Positions 1 through 7,315 of a DNA stretch of 64,000 nucleotides are shown in pieces; position 1 is the first letter of the stretch, and the number at the start of each line of letters is the position of its first letter. Source of the DNA: Lysinibacter cavernae. Its GTDB lineage: Bacteria > Actinomycetota > Actinomycetes > Actinomycetales > Microbacteriaceae. Both the position numbers and the translations under genes were made by a program. Under the pieces are notes generated by a model. It made no database searches and had not been told where the DNA came from. It was given only the letters and a program-made list of their open reading frames with translations. The stretch lies in assembly GCF_011758565.1 (NCBI RefSeq), contig NZ_JAAMOX010000001.1, positions 1,775,838 through 1,839,837 on the forward strand, given 5' to 3'.

Positions 1-1704
1 GTTTACGAGACACTGCAGATGTCGCAGCTGCGCGGATACCGCACCGGCGGAACCATCCACGTTGTAGTCAACAACCAGGTTGGCTTCACCACGCTGCCGC
101 GCGACTCGCGCACCTCGGTGTACTCAACCGACATTGGCAAGGCCATCCAGGCCCCCATCTTCCACGTCAACGGAGATGACCCAGAGTCGGTCGTGCACGT
201 GGCGCGCCTCGCCTACGAATACCGCCAAGAGTTCAAGCGCGACGTCATCATCGACCTCGTCTGCTACCGCCGACGCGGCCACAACGAGGGAGACGACCCC
301 TCGATGACTCAGCCACTCATGTACAACCTCATCGAAGCCAAGCGCTCGGTGCGACGCCTGTACACCGAGTCGCTTGTCGGACGTGGAGACATCACCGAAG
401 AAGAGTACGAGCTGTCGAAGAAAAACTTCCAAGACCAGCTTGAGCGCGCCTTCGCCGACACCCACGCAGCGCAGACGGCAGCTATCCCGGTTACGCTGCC
501 GGTTGGCAACGAGGAAGACCCAGCGCACGCCTCGGCTCAGCAGATCGGGACGGCCGTCCCAGCCTCCGTCATCCACACGGTTGGCGATGCCTACGGCAAC
601 AAGCCAGCCGGCTTCACGGTGCACGCCAAGCTGCAACAGCTCATCAACAAGCGCGTCGACATGAGCCGCAACGGCAACATCGACTGGGGCTTCGGCGAGA
701 TTCTCGCACTTGGCTCGCTGCTCGTTGACGGCACCCCCGTTCGCTTTGCAGGACAGGATGCCCGCCGCGGCACGTTTGTGCAGCGCCACGCCGTATTCCA
801 CGACCGTGAAAACGGTCAAGAGTGGCTGCCGCTCATGAACCTCACGGAAGACCAGGCACGGTTCTGGATCTACGACTCGCTGCTCAGCGAGTACGCCGCG
901 ATGGCCTACGAATACGGATACTCGGTCGAGAACGAAGACGCGCTTGTGCTCTGGGAAGCCCAGTTTGGTGACTTCGCCAACGGCGCACAGACCGTTATCG
1001 ACGAGTTCATCTCGTCGGCCGAGCAGAAGTGGGGCCAGCACTCAAGCGTTGTGCTCCTGCTGCCGCACGGCTACGAAGGCCAGGGCCCAGACCACTCGTC
1101 GGCACGCATCGAGCGTTACCTGCAACTGTGCGCAGAAGACAACATGATTGTTGCCCGCCCATCGACGCCTGCGTCGTACTTCCACCTGCTGCGCCGCCAG
1201 GCACAGGCCCGCCCACGCAAGCCGCTCATCGTCTTCACCCCGAAGGCCATGCTGCGTCTGCGCGGAGCCACGAGCTCGGTTGAAGACTTCACCACCGGAG
1301 GCTTCGAGCCGGTTATCGACGACGCCCGCGTCACCGATAAGGCCGCGATCAAGCGCGTTGTGATGGTCTCAGGCAAGACGTACTACGACCTGCTGCACGA
1401 GCTCGAAAAGAACCCGAACGACAAGGTCGCCCTCGTCCGCATCGAACAGTACTACCCTGCACCGGTTGTGGAACTCACCGAGGTGCTCGACAGCTACCCC
1501 AACGCAGAACTCGTTTGGGTGCAGGACGAGCCAGAGAACCAGGGTGCGTGGCCGTTCATCAGCATGGAGGTCAGCAAGCAGGAGAACCCGGGACGCGCGT
1601 TCTCGGTTGTCTCTCGCCCGGCATCCGCTTCGCCGTCAACCGGCTCGGCTAAGCGTCACGCGATTGAGCAGGCAGAGCTTATCGCTCGCGCGCTCGACGT
1701 CTAG
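1..1704 (+). CDS. kgd: 2-oxoglutarate dehydrogenase E1 / 2-oxoglutarate decarboxylase (Kgd), 3' part
   Basis: The reading frame is open from the first base, so the N-terminal part lies outside the window; 567 codons remain. The protein is the thiamine-diphosphate E1 component that decarboxylates 2-oxoglutarate in the TCA cycle; in Actinomycetes it is usually fused to a succinyltransferase-like N-terminal domain, which cannot be checked here. Visible family signatures are MSQLRGYRTGGT, VVVNNQVGFTT, HVNGDDPESV, CYRRRGHNEGDDPS, the transketolase-like segment around HRENGQEW-like residues (FHDRENGQEWLPL) and LLPHGYEGQGPDHSSAR, followed by the typical C-terminal WVQDEPENQGAW. The gene ends at TAG 1702-1704 and is followed nine bases later by a strong hairpin. 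Identification of the family is firm; choice between Kgd and SucA naming rests on the actinobacterial context. Confidence 0.95.
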   Translation, partial: VYETLQMSQLRGYRTGGTIHVVVNNQVGFTTLPRDSRTSVYSTDIGKAIQAPIFHVNGDDPESVVHVARLAYEYRQEFKRDVIIDLVCYRRRGHNEGDDPSMTQPLMYNLIEAKRSVRRLYTESLVGRGDITEEEYELSKKNFQDQLERAFADTHAAQTAAIPVTLPVGNEEDPAHASAQQIGTAVPASVIHTVGDAYGNKPAGFTVHAKLQQLINKRVDMSRNGNIDWGFGEILALGSLLVDGTPVRFAGQDARRGTFVQRHAVFHDRENGQEWLPLMNLTEDQARFWIYDSLLSEYAAMAYEYGYSVENEDALVLWEAQFGDFANGAQTVIDEFISSAEQKWGQHSSVVLLLPHGYEGQGPDHSSARIERYLQLCAEDNMIVARPSTPASYFHLLRRQAQARPRKPLIVFTPKAMLRLRGATSSVEDFTTGGFEPVIDDARVTDKAAIKRVVMVSGKTYYDLLHELEKNPNDKVALVRIEQYYPAPVVELTEVLDSYPNAELVWVQDEPENQGAWPFISMEVSKQENPGRAFSVVSRPASASPSTGSAKRHAIEQAELIARALDV

Positions 1705-1712
1705 GCAGCTGC

Positions 1713-1758
1713 ATGCAGAAGGGCCCCCGTTCCATCCGGAACGGGGGCCCTTCTGCAT
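1713..1758 (+). terminator. Terminator hairpin after kgd
   Basis: A perfect 21-bp stem (1713-1733 with 1738-1758) closed by a four-base ATCC loop starts nine bases after the kgd stop codon. It lacks a long T-tract on either strand, but the stem is very GC-rich and lies between two convergent genes, so it probably stops kgd transcription. Confidence 0.85.
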
Positions 1759-1787
1759 AAGACTCGCGCCCATCCCGCCCGCTACGA

Positions 1788-1859
1788 ACCTGCATCTATT
1801 TGTGACTTTCTGCGCAGAATTCGGGATTCTTCGACAGAAACTCGCAAATAGATGCAGGT
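1788..1859. repeat. Intergenic inverted repeat, element A
   Basis: A perfect 15-bp outer arm (ACCTGCATCTATTTG at 1788-1802, its complement at 1845-1859) encloses an inner imperfect hairpin TTTCTGCGCAGAAT / ATTCTTCGACAGAAA with a TCGGG loop. The whole 72-bp unit can fold into one long hairpin. It sits between the convergent ends of kgd and the anti-sigma gene. Its core ACTTTCTGCG...TTCGGG resembles that of element D at 29468-29529. See the finding on the inverted-repeat set. Confidence 0.7.
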
Positions 1860-1902
1860 ACCGAGCCCGCGAGTTCGGGGCTTGCAGGGGGTGGATGCGC
1901 GG

Positions 1903-2148
1903 TTAGGCGTGTTCTGCCTGGATGGAGCGCAGCTTCGCCATGACCTGGGCGCGCAGGTCTTCAGGCGCGGCCTCTTTGCAGGCACGCTGAACGGCCTCGC
2001 GCAGCACGATGCCAACCCGGTGCTCGTCTGAGCACTCTGGGCACGAGTCAATGTGCTCGCGGATGTCGCCGGCGTCTTCTTTGCACAGCTCGTTATGAAG
2101 GTACTCTTCGAGGGACTTTTGCGCTTTTTCGCAGCCGCAATCGGTCAT
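1903..2148 (-). CDS. rsrA: RsrA-type zinc anti-sigma factor
   Basis: This 81-residue protein carries the ZAS zinc motif HxxxCxxC (H32, C36, C39 in REHIDSCPECSDEH) with two more cysteines at positions 4 and 6, as in RsrA of Streptomyces and RshA of mycobacteria. In that family the reduced, zinc-loaded protein binds SigR/SigH, and disulfide formation releases the sigma factor under thiol stress. Its ATG overlaps the TGA of the sigma gene by one base (TGATG), so the two are translationally coupled and made in a fixed ratio. The C-terminal half is helical and charged. Family assignment is firm from motif, length and neighbour; redox sensing is inferred from the family. Confidence 0.93.
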   Translation of the reverse strand: MTDCGCEKAQKSLEEYLHNELCKEDAGDIREHIDSCPECSDEHRVGIVLREAVQRACKEAAPEDLRAQVMAKLRSIQAEHA

Positions 2149-2810
2149 CAGGCACCGCCCTTTCGTTGTGGCCGAGCGCCAACTTCGTGGCCCTGCTCGG
2201 CGGCGTATTCGGTCAGCATTTCGCGCAGCAGCCGACGGCCACGGTGCAGCCGACTCATCACGGTGCCAACCGGCGTTTTCATAATGTCGGCAATTTCTTG
2301 GTACGAGAATCCCTCAACATCGGCGAGGTACACAGCCATGCGGAAGTCTTCGGAGATTGAGTTGAGGGCGTTCTTCACGACGCTCTCTGGCATGCGATCG
2401 ATGGCCTCAGCCTCTGCAGAGCGTGAGCGGCTGGATGTGGTGGACTCGGCGTCGCCAAGCTGCCAGTCTTCGAGTTCGTCGATGGCCCCCATATAGGGCT
2501 CGCGCTGGCGCTTGCGGTACGTGTTGATGTAGCTGTTCGTCATGATGCGATACAGCCAGGCCTTGAGGTTGGTGCCATCCTGGAACGATTTAAAGGACGC
2601 GAATGCCTTCGTGAAGGTCTCTTGCACAAGGTCTTGCGCGTCTTGAGGATTCTTGGTCATCCGGATGGCAGCGCCATACAGTTGATCGAGGTAGGGCAAC
2701 GCCTGCTCTTCGAAGCGCGCATGCAAATCGGACTGCTCAGCCATATCGAGCAATCCTACGCGTAATTCGTCGTGCACAGTTTCAGAACGCTCAAGCGTTG
2801 TAATCGTCAC
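2148..2810 (-). CDS. sigH: ECF sigma factor SigH/SigR
   Basis: A 220-residue ECF sigma factor of the RpoE/SigH group, the master of the disulfide/oxidative and heat stress response in Actinomycetes. Sigma-2 covers about residues 30-100 ([21 protein letters not shown]-like helix, then [22 protein letters not shown]), and sigma-4 about 150-205 ([33 protein letters not shown]). The start ATG at 2810 is preceded by AAGGAG. The gene is followed directly by its anti-sigma gene and lies head-to-head with aroA, an arrangement also familiar around mycobacterial sigH. A GGAAT-N18-GTT promoter lies upstream on the same strand, so the gene probably activates itself. Confidence 0.95.
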   Translation of the reverse strand: MTITTLERSETVHDELRVGLLDMAEQSDLHARFEEQALPYLDQLYGAAIRMTKNPQDAQDLVQETFTKAFASFKSFQDGTNLKAWLYRIMTNSYINTYRKRQREPYMGAIDELEDWQLGDAESTTSSRSRSAEAEAIDRMPESVVKNALNSISEDFRMAVYLADVEGFSYQEIADIMKTPVGTVMSRLHRGRRLLREMLTEYAAEQGHEVGARPQRKGGA

Positions 2811-2894
2811 CGTACTCCTTACCTCTCATTGCGGGCGTTGCGGCCCGGTGGTGCGCCTCACGCGCAAATTCTGCGTACTGGCGATAGTGTTAAT

Positions 2895-2921
2895 AACCAA
2901 TGTTGATTTCGAAGTATTCCC
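2895..2921 (-). promoter_or_regulatory. SigR/SigH-type promoter of sigH (autoregulation)
   Basis: On the minus strand GGGAAT (2921-2916) is followed by exactly 18 bases and GTT (2897-2895). This equals the published Streptomyces sigma-R consensus GGAAT-N18-GTT. It lies about 85 bases upstream of the sigH start codon. It also straddles the start codon of aroA (ATG 2900) on the other strand. Confidence 0.75.
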
Positions 2922-4264
2922 AACCGGATTTCAACCCGTTCGGCGATCAGTCAGACGAGGATGAGACTCCGAAGAACTGGCCTGCTCCGCGACCGTCGGG
3001 GCAGCTTGATGCCGCTGTGCGCATCCCCGGCTCAAAATCACTCACCAACCGTGAGCTAGTGCTCTCTGCCCTCGCCGACGGCCCCTCGCGGCTGCGGGCC
3101 CCGCTGCATTCGCGCGATAGCAATCTCATGGTCGAGGCGCTTCGTTCGCTTGGCGCAACCATCGACGAGGTTCCTGGCGACGGCGGCTTTGGCGCCGACT
3201 GGCTCATCACGCCGGGCGAGCTCATCGGCAGCACCTCTATCGATTGTGGCCTTGCGGGCACCGTCATGCGTTTTGTTCCTTCGGTCGCCGCGCTGGCGCT
3301 CGGGCCAACGTCCTTCGACGGCGACGCATCCGCCCGCCGCCGCCCAATGGCAGCCATCATTAACGGCCTGCGCGGCCTCGGCGTCGACATTACCGATGAG
3401 GGACGCGGCAAGCTCCCGTTCACCATCCACGGCACCGGAAACGTTCCCGGCGGTCGCGTCGAAATTGATGCGAGCCTTTCGAGCCAATTTGTGTCAGGCC
3501 TCGCGCTCACTGCCGCCCGCTTTGACGAGGGTGCGCACATTGTGCACACCGGCGAGCGCCTGCCAAGCATCCCGCACATTGAGATGACGCTCGACACGCT
3601 CGAGGCGCGTGGGGTCGTTGTTGAACGTCCGGCTGAGGGTGAGTGGCGTATCCAGGCTGGCCCAATTGCCGCGCGTGACATCGCGATCGAGCCAGACCTG
3701 TCAAATGCTGCCCCCTTCCTCGCCGCCGCGCTTGTTGCCGGCGGCTCGGTCAGCATCCCAGGATGGCCGGCGCAGACCACGCAGGTTGGGGATCAGCTGC
3801 GCCATATCCTTCCCCACTTCGGCGCAACCGTCACACTTGACGACGGCGTGCTCACGGTCTCCGCCAGTGGAGAAATATCGGGAGTCACACTCGACCTCAG
3901 CGAGGCAGGAGAACTCGCGCCGGCAGTCGTCAGCCTTGCGGCACTCGCCAACGGGCCGAGCGTCATCACGGGTATCGGCCACATTCGCCATCACGAAACC
4001 GACCGACTCGCTGCGCTCGCCAACGAGATCAATAAGCTCGGCGGCAAGGTTACCGAGCTCGAAGACGGCCTCTCAATCGAGCCCGCCCAGTTGCACGGCG
4101 GCGAATGGCTGAGCTACGAAGACCACCGGATGGCGACCTCTGGCGCAATCATCGGGCTTGCGGTCGACGGCGTCGAGATCAACGACGTTCAGACGACCTC
4201 GAAGACGCTCCCCCAGTTCACCGAGCTGTGGACCGCGATGGTTGTTGGCGGCCCCAGCGTATGA
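2900..4264 (+). CDS. aroA: 3-phosphoshikimate 1-carboxyvinyltransferase (EPSP synthase)
   Basis: The 454-residue enzyme joins phosphoenolpyruvate and shikimate-3-phosphate in the sixth step of aromatic amino-acid synthesis. Family signatures occur in order: PGSKSLTNRELVLSAL (substrate-binding Lys, Ser, Arg), DSNLMVEALRSLG, CGLAGTVMRFVP, DASARRRPM, SLSSQFVSGL, EPDLSNAAPFL and GHIRHHETDRL, with EDHRMA near the C-terminus. Length is normal for actinobacterial AroA with its N-terminal extension. No Shine-Dalgarno sequence precedes ATG 2900, but TAGTGT stands at 2885-2890, so a leaderless transcript is possible. The stop overlaps the start of rsgA (ATGA). The 5' end overlaps the divergent sigH promoter. 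Confidence 0.96.
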   Translation: MLISKYSQPDFNPFGDQSDEDETPKNWPAPRPSGQLDAAVRIPGSKSLTNRELVLSALADGPSRLRAPLHSRDSNLMVEALRSLGATIDEVPGDGGFGADWLITPGELIGSTSIDCGLAGTVMRFVPSVAALALGPTSFDGDASARRRPMAAIINGLRGLGVDITDEGRGKLPFTIHGTGNVPGGRVEIDASLSSQFVSGLALTAARFDEGAHIVHTGERLPSIPHIEMTLDTLEARGVVVERPAEGEWRIQAGPIAARDIAIEPDLSNAAPFLAAALVAGGSVSIPGWPAQTTQVGDQLRHILPHFGATVTLDDGVLTVSASGEISGVTLDLSEAGELAPAVVSLAALANGPSVITGIGHIRHHETDRLAALANEINKLGGKVTELEDGLSIEPAQLHGGEWLSYEDHRMATSGAIIGLAVDGVEINDVQTTSKTLPQFTELWTAMVVGGPSV

Positions 4265-5313
4265 GTTGGTGGTCAGAGACGGGCGTTGACGATGACGACG
4301 AGCCCTACGGCGACTACGACGAGTCGAGCATCCGTGTTCGACCAAATCCAAAGGGCAACCGGCCGCGCACCAAAATCAGGCCGGAACATAATGACGCCGT
4401 GAGCGGGGTCGTCCTCGGGGTAGACCGCGGTCGATTCACAGTTCTCGTGGATGCCGGCGGCGAGCAGGAACGCATCATCACGTCAACGAGGGCACGCGAG
4501 CTTGGCAAAAAGGCGCTCGTGACGGGCGATCGCGTGCGACTCGTCGGCGACACCTCAGGAGACCAGGGCACGCTTGCTCGCATCGTGTCAATTGACGAGC
4601 GCACGAGCCTCCTGCGGAGAAGCGCAGACGATACCGACGCCATCGAGCGTGTGCTGGTTGCAAACGCTGACCAGATGCTCATCGTTGTCGCCGCAGCGAA
4701 TCCCGAGCCTCGCACCCGACTCGTCGACCGCTACCTCGTCGCGGCGTTTGACGCGGGCATCCGCCCGCTTCTGTGCGTGACCAAGACTGACCTCGCCGAC
4801 CCTAGCGAGTTCCTGCGCAACTTTGAGGGTCTTGGAATCACGATATTTACTGGCAGCAAGGAAGCATTTCCGCTCGATGAGATCGCGGAACAGCTCATCA
4901 GTCACGAAACGGTGTTTGTTGGACACTCCGGCGTTGGCAAGTCAACGCTTATCAATGCGCTCGTACCAACGGCCGACCGTGCGACCGGCAGGGTCAACGA
5001 TGTAACCGGACGAGGACGGCACACGTCGTCGTCTACGGTCAGCCTGCAGTACTCGTCTCCTGCAGGAACGGGCTGGGTTATCGATACCCCTGGTGTCCGT
5101 TCATTCGGTCTCGGGCATGTTAATCCCGACAACATCGTTCGCTCGTTCACCGACCTCGCCGAGCTCGCTCTTGAGTGTCCACGAGGCTGCACGCACCGTG
5201 CGGATGCGCCAGACTGCGCGATCACCGAGGCCGTCCGCGAGGGCCGTCTTGGCGAGGTTGGCACGGTGAGGCTCGACTCGCTGCACCGGCTGCTCGATAC
5301 GTTCGCTGGCTAA
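4261..5313 (+). CDS. rsgA: Ribosome small-subunit GTPase RsgA
   Basis: This 350-residue protein is the circularly permuted GTPase that helps late maturation of the 30S subunit. An OB-like N-terminal domain (about residues 45-110) is followed by G motifs in permuted order: TKTDLAD (G4) before GHSGVGKSTLIN (G1, Walker A) and DTPGVRSFGL (G3). A C-terminal zinc knuckle CPRGCTHRADAPDC then follows. The first 40 residues are acidic and probably disordered. The start ATG 4261 overlaps the aroA stop by four bases, as also seen in mycobacteria and relatives. The frame is open further upstream to 4105, but that stretch is inside aroA and is not used. Confidence 0.96.
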   Translation: MSWWSETGVDDDDEPYGDYDESSIRVRPNPKGNRPRTKIRPEHNDAVSGVVLGVDRGRFTVLVDAGGEQERIITSTRARELGKKALVTGDRVRLVGDTSGDQGTLARIVSIDERTSLLRRSADDTDAIERVLVANADQMLIVVAAANPEPRTRLVDRYLVAAFDAGIRPLLCVTKTDLADPSEFLRNFEGLGITIFTGSKEAFPLDEIAEQLISHETVFVGHSGVGKSTLINALVPTADRATGRVNDVTGRGRHTSSSTVSLQYSSPAGTGWVIDTPGVRSFGLGHVNPDNIVRSFTDLAELALECPRGCTHRADAPDCAITEAVREGRLGEVGTVRLDSLHRLLDTFAG

Positions 5314-5374
5314 TCCGGCCGCTGCGGGCTCATCCGGCGCGTTGCTGGTCACCTTCAGCTTGGGCCAAATTTAC

Positions 5375-5434
5375 GCAGATTGGTCGCAAATCCACCCTCT
5401 TCGAGCGATTTGGGTGGATCTGCGCCCATTCTGC
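5375..5434. repeat. Intergenic inverted repeat, element B (in the rsgA-bcp gap)
   Basis: Two 23-base arms (5375-5397 and 5412-5434) match at 20 of 23 positions around a 14-base loop. The arm core CAGAATGG-CGCAGATCCACC is nearly the same as that of element C at 31652-31709, so the two are copies of one element. It occupies the first part of the 352-base gap between rsgA and bcp. The rest of the gap (about 5500-5640) holds two loosely similar stretches around AGCCGCG-GCGGAGT but no convincing gene. Confidence 0.72.
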
Positions 5435-5665
5435 GCGAAATACTCCGCACGAAATAGCGACTCTGCCCCGAAATCGAGGACGGCACGGGAGGCGAAGGTG
5501 GATGCTGTGGATGGGGGATGCGTGGCAGGGTGCGCAGAGACTACCGAGCAAGCCGCGTGGCGGAGTTGGCAGCCAGCCACACAGCAACGTACCCAGCCAG
5601 CCGCGCGACGGAGTCCGCAGCAAGGTCGCGGCGGCCGGGGCGCCATCTGCCCTACGATGGATGCC

Positions 5666-6154
5666 ATGACTGAGACAACTGCCGCATCCACTCGCCTCGA
5701 GGTTGGCGATACCGCCCCTGACTTCACGCTCAACGACCAAGACGGCAATCCCGTCACCCTGAGCGAATTGCGCGGCGAGAACGTCATCGTGTACTTTTAC
5801 CCGGCCGCAAAGACGCCCGGCTGCACCAAGCAAGCCTGCGATTTTCGCGACAATATGGCGTCACTCGCGTCCGCTGGCTACCGCATCCTCGGTGTCTCAA
5901 AGGACAGCGTCAAGACCCTCCGCTCCTTCGCAGATGAGGAAGGTCTTGCCTTTCCGCTGCTGAGCGATGTCGATCTTGAGGTCCACAAGGCGTATGCCGC
6001 CTATGGCGAGAAGAACCTGTACGGCAAGATCGTCACCGGCGTGATCCGCTCAACGTTTGTGATTGATAGCAACGGCGTTCTCACGCACGCCCTGTATAAC
6101 GTAAAAGCCACCGGCCACGTCGCAAGCCTGCGGAAGAAGCTCGGGCTCGACTAA
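5666..6154 (+). CDS. bcp: Thioredoxin-dependent peroxiredoxin, Bcp/PrxQ type
   Basis: A 162-residue peroxiredoxin that reduces hydrogen peroxide and alkyl hydroperoxides with electrons from thioredoxin. The peroxidatic cysteine lies in TPGCTKQACDFRD, and the second cysteine five residues on is the resolving one typical of the BCP group. The N-terminal DTAPDFTLNDQDGNPVTLSEL and the later VSKDSVKTLRSFADE are standard family blocks. ATG 5666 has no Shine-Dalgarno sequence, but TACGAT at 5653-5658 could be a -10 box of a leaderless transcript; ATG 5657 is an alternative. The end overlaps the convergent membrane-protein gene by four bases. Bcp genes often belong to the SigR regulon, but I see no such promoter here. 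Confidence 0.93.
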   Translation: MTETTAASTRLEVGDTAPDFTLNDQDGNPVTLSELRGENVIVYFYPAAKTPGCTKQACDFRDNMASLASAGYRILGVSKDSVKTLRSFADEEGLAFPLLSDVDLEVHKAYAAYGEKNLYGKIVTGVIRSTFVIDSNGVLTHALYNVKATGHVASLRKKLGLD

Positions 6155-6603
6155 CCCTCGTCGTCGGCGGGGCGCTCGCGTGCAGCCTTTTCGGCCTCAC
6201 CGGAGCGCTTCGCCGAACGGATGAGCATGAACAGCGCGCTTCCTGCGGAGATGAGCAGCACCCAGCCAACAAGCGGCTGCGCAAACTCGCCACCCTGAAA
6301 GCTACCAAATGCGATGGCGAGCTGCAGGATCTGGATGGTGACTGCCGATCCTCTCGCCCACGAAGCTGATCGCGCGACTCCGACGGCGGTTGCCGCGACC
6401 CACACGGTGCCAAGCACGATGAGCACAAATAGTGCGATAGCCGACGCCATCGAGTCTGGCTGCTCTGTGAACAGTTCAAAGAGGAACCAAACGCTCGCCG
6501 CAAGCATCAGAATTGCTTGCGCAGCGAGGATGATCACGAGCCCTCTCATTCGCCCAGTAGCGGCCGAAGGTGAAGGCTGTATGTCCGACACGTGATCTCC
6601 CAT
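6151..6603 (-). CDS. Four-helix integral membrane protein of unknown function
   Basis: The 150-residue protein has four hydrophobic segments (about residues 20-45, 53-78, 83-105 and 112-130), short loops and a charged C-terminal tail rich in Arg, Glu and Asp. It looks like the small conserved membrane proteins common in Microbacteriaceae, but I do not recognise a named family. AAGGGA precedes ATG 6603; a GTG at 6591 with its own GGGAG is a plausible alternative start. It is divergent from whiB1 and overlaps the end of bcp by four bases. Confidence 0.75.
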   Translation of the reverse strand: MGDHVSDIQPSPSAATGRMRGLVIILAAQAILMLAASVWFLFELFTEQPDSMASAIALFVLIVLGTVWVAATAVGVARSASWARGSAVTIQILQLAIAFGSFQGGEFAQPLVGWVLLISAGSALFMLIRSAKRSGEAEKAARERPADDEG

Positions 6604-6642
6604 CCAATTCCCTTAAAACTATTGATTTGATGCGTACTCTAT

Positions 6643-6656
6643 GGGAGTATATTCCC
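6643..6656. promoter_or_regulatory. Dyad in the divergent whiB1 upstream region
   Basis: GGGAGTATATTCCC is an imperfect 14-bp palindrome in the 190-base gap between the membrane-protein gene and whiB1. A regulator-binding site or overlapping -10 elements are possible; nothing in the sequence decides. Confidence 0.3.
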
Positions 6657-6793
6657 TGTTGAGTTTTCGCGTACACCGTAGTGCACGACCCTCTTACCCA
6701 CGTATTTCCCCCCTCGGCGTGAGAAGATTTCTGCTCCACCAGAGCTTCTCTCTTTCTTGCGCCTGCATAAATTACCATGAAGGAGCACTACGC

Positions 6794-7042
6794 ATGGATT
6801 GGCGCGAACAAGCAGCCTGTCTCACGGCCGACCCCGAGCTTTTCTTTCCAGTAGGAAACACCGGGCCAGCTGTTGATCAGATCGAAAAGGCAAAGTCGGT
6901 ATGTGCACGTTGCACCGTTACCGAGATTTGCTTGCAGTACGCAATTGAAACGGGTCAAGACTCGGGCGTTTGGGGCGGACTGAGCGAAGACGAGCGTCGT
7001 GCGCTTAAGCGTCGCGCCGCCCGCGCACGCCGCGCTTCCTAA
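6794..7042 (+). CDS. whiB1: WhiB1-type iron-sulfur transcriptional regulator
   Basis: An 82-residue WhiB-like protein. It has four conserved cysteines (one in QAACLTADPE and three in VCARCTVTEIC) that bind a 4Fe-4S cluster, the GVWGG turn, and a basic C-terminal tail (RALKRRAARARR) for DNA contact. DPELFFPVGNTGPA and TGQDSGVWGGLSEDERR match WhiB1 of Mycobacterium tuberculosis closely. WhiB1 is an essential, nitric-oxide-responsive protein that binds the housekeeping sigma factor. ATG 6794 has a good AAGGAG seven bases upstream; the longer open frame to 6641 is not needed. A strong hairpin terminates the gene. Confidence 0.95.
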   Translation: MDWREQAACLTADPELFFPVGNTGPAVDQIEKAKSVCARCTVTEICLQYAIETGQDSGVWGGLSEDERRALKRRAARARRAS

Positions 7043-7096
7043 GTTTTTCAGCAGGTTCCTCTCCCATCTTTGGGATATGGATTCATGCGCTGAGCG

Positions 7097-7130
7097 AACA
7101 TGGTCACCACAGATTTGTGGTGACCATGTT
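7097..7130 (+). terminator. Terminator after whiB1
   Basis: A perfect 15-bp stem (AACATGGTCACCACA at 7097-7111, complement at 7116-7130) with a four-base loop is followed by TCGTTT. Confidence 0.85.
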
Positions 7131-7230
7131 TCGTTTGAGGGGCATCCGGCATCCATCAATCGTTGATTTGATGGGTGCCGTTGCCGTATCTGCGCAATTC
7201 TTCTCCACAGTCGAGTTCTCTGCAAATTCA

Positions 7231-7283
7231 TCACCAATCTGAAATATTGGTGAATCGCGTTCTCAGACTTCGGTAGTCTTTTT
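7231..7283 (+). promoter_or_regulatory. Leader of the mrp operon: 23-bp dyad and attenuator-like hairpin
   Basis: TCACCAAT (7231-7238) and ATTGGTGA (7246-7253) form a perfect 8-bp dyad with a seven-base centre, typical of a repressor operator. Fourteen bases on, AGACT-TCGGT-AGTCT followed by TTTT (7265-7283) looks like a small intrinsic terminator in the 5' leader. Both lie within 85 bases of the mrpA start and suggest control of the operon. The effector is unknown. Confidence 0.45.
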
Positions 7284-7315
7284 AGGAAACTGGTGACGAA
7301 CGAAAGGGGAGGCTA

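Noticed and set aside
124-1041. 305-codon open frame on the minus strand inside kgd
   Set aside because: It lies wholly antisense to a well-conserved gene, has no ribosome site or family features, and reflects GC-rich codon use.
4105-4260. Earlier start for rsgA
   Set aside because: The open frame lies inside aroA; ATG 4261 overlaps the aroA stop in the usual ATGA way and gives normal RsgA length.
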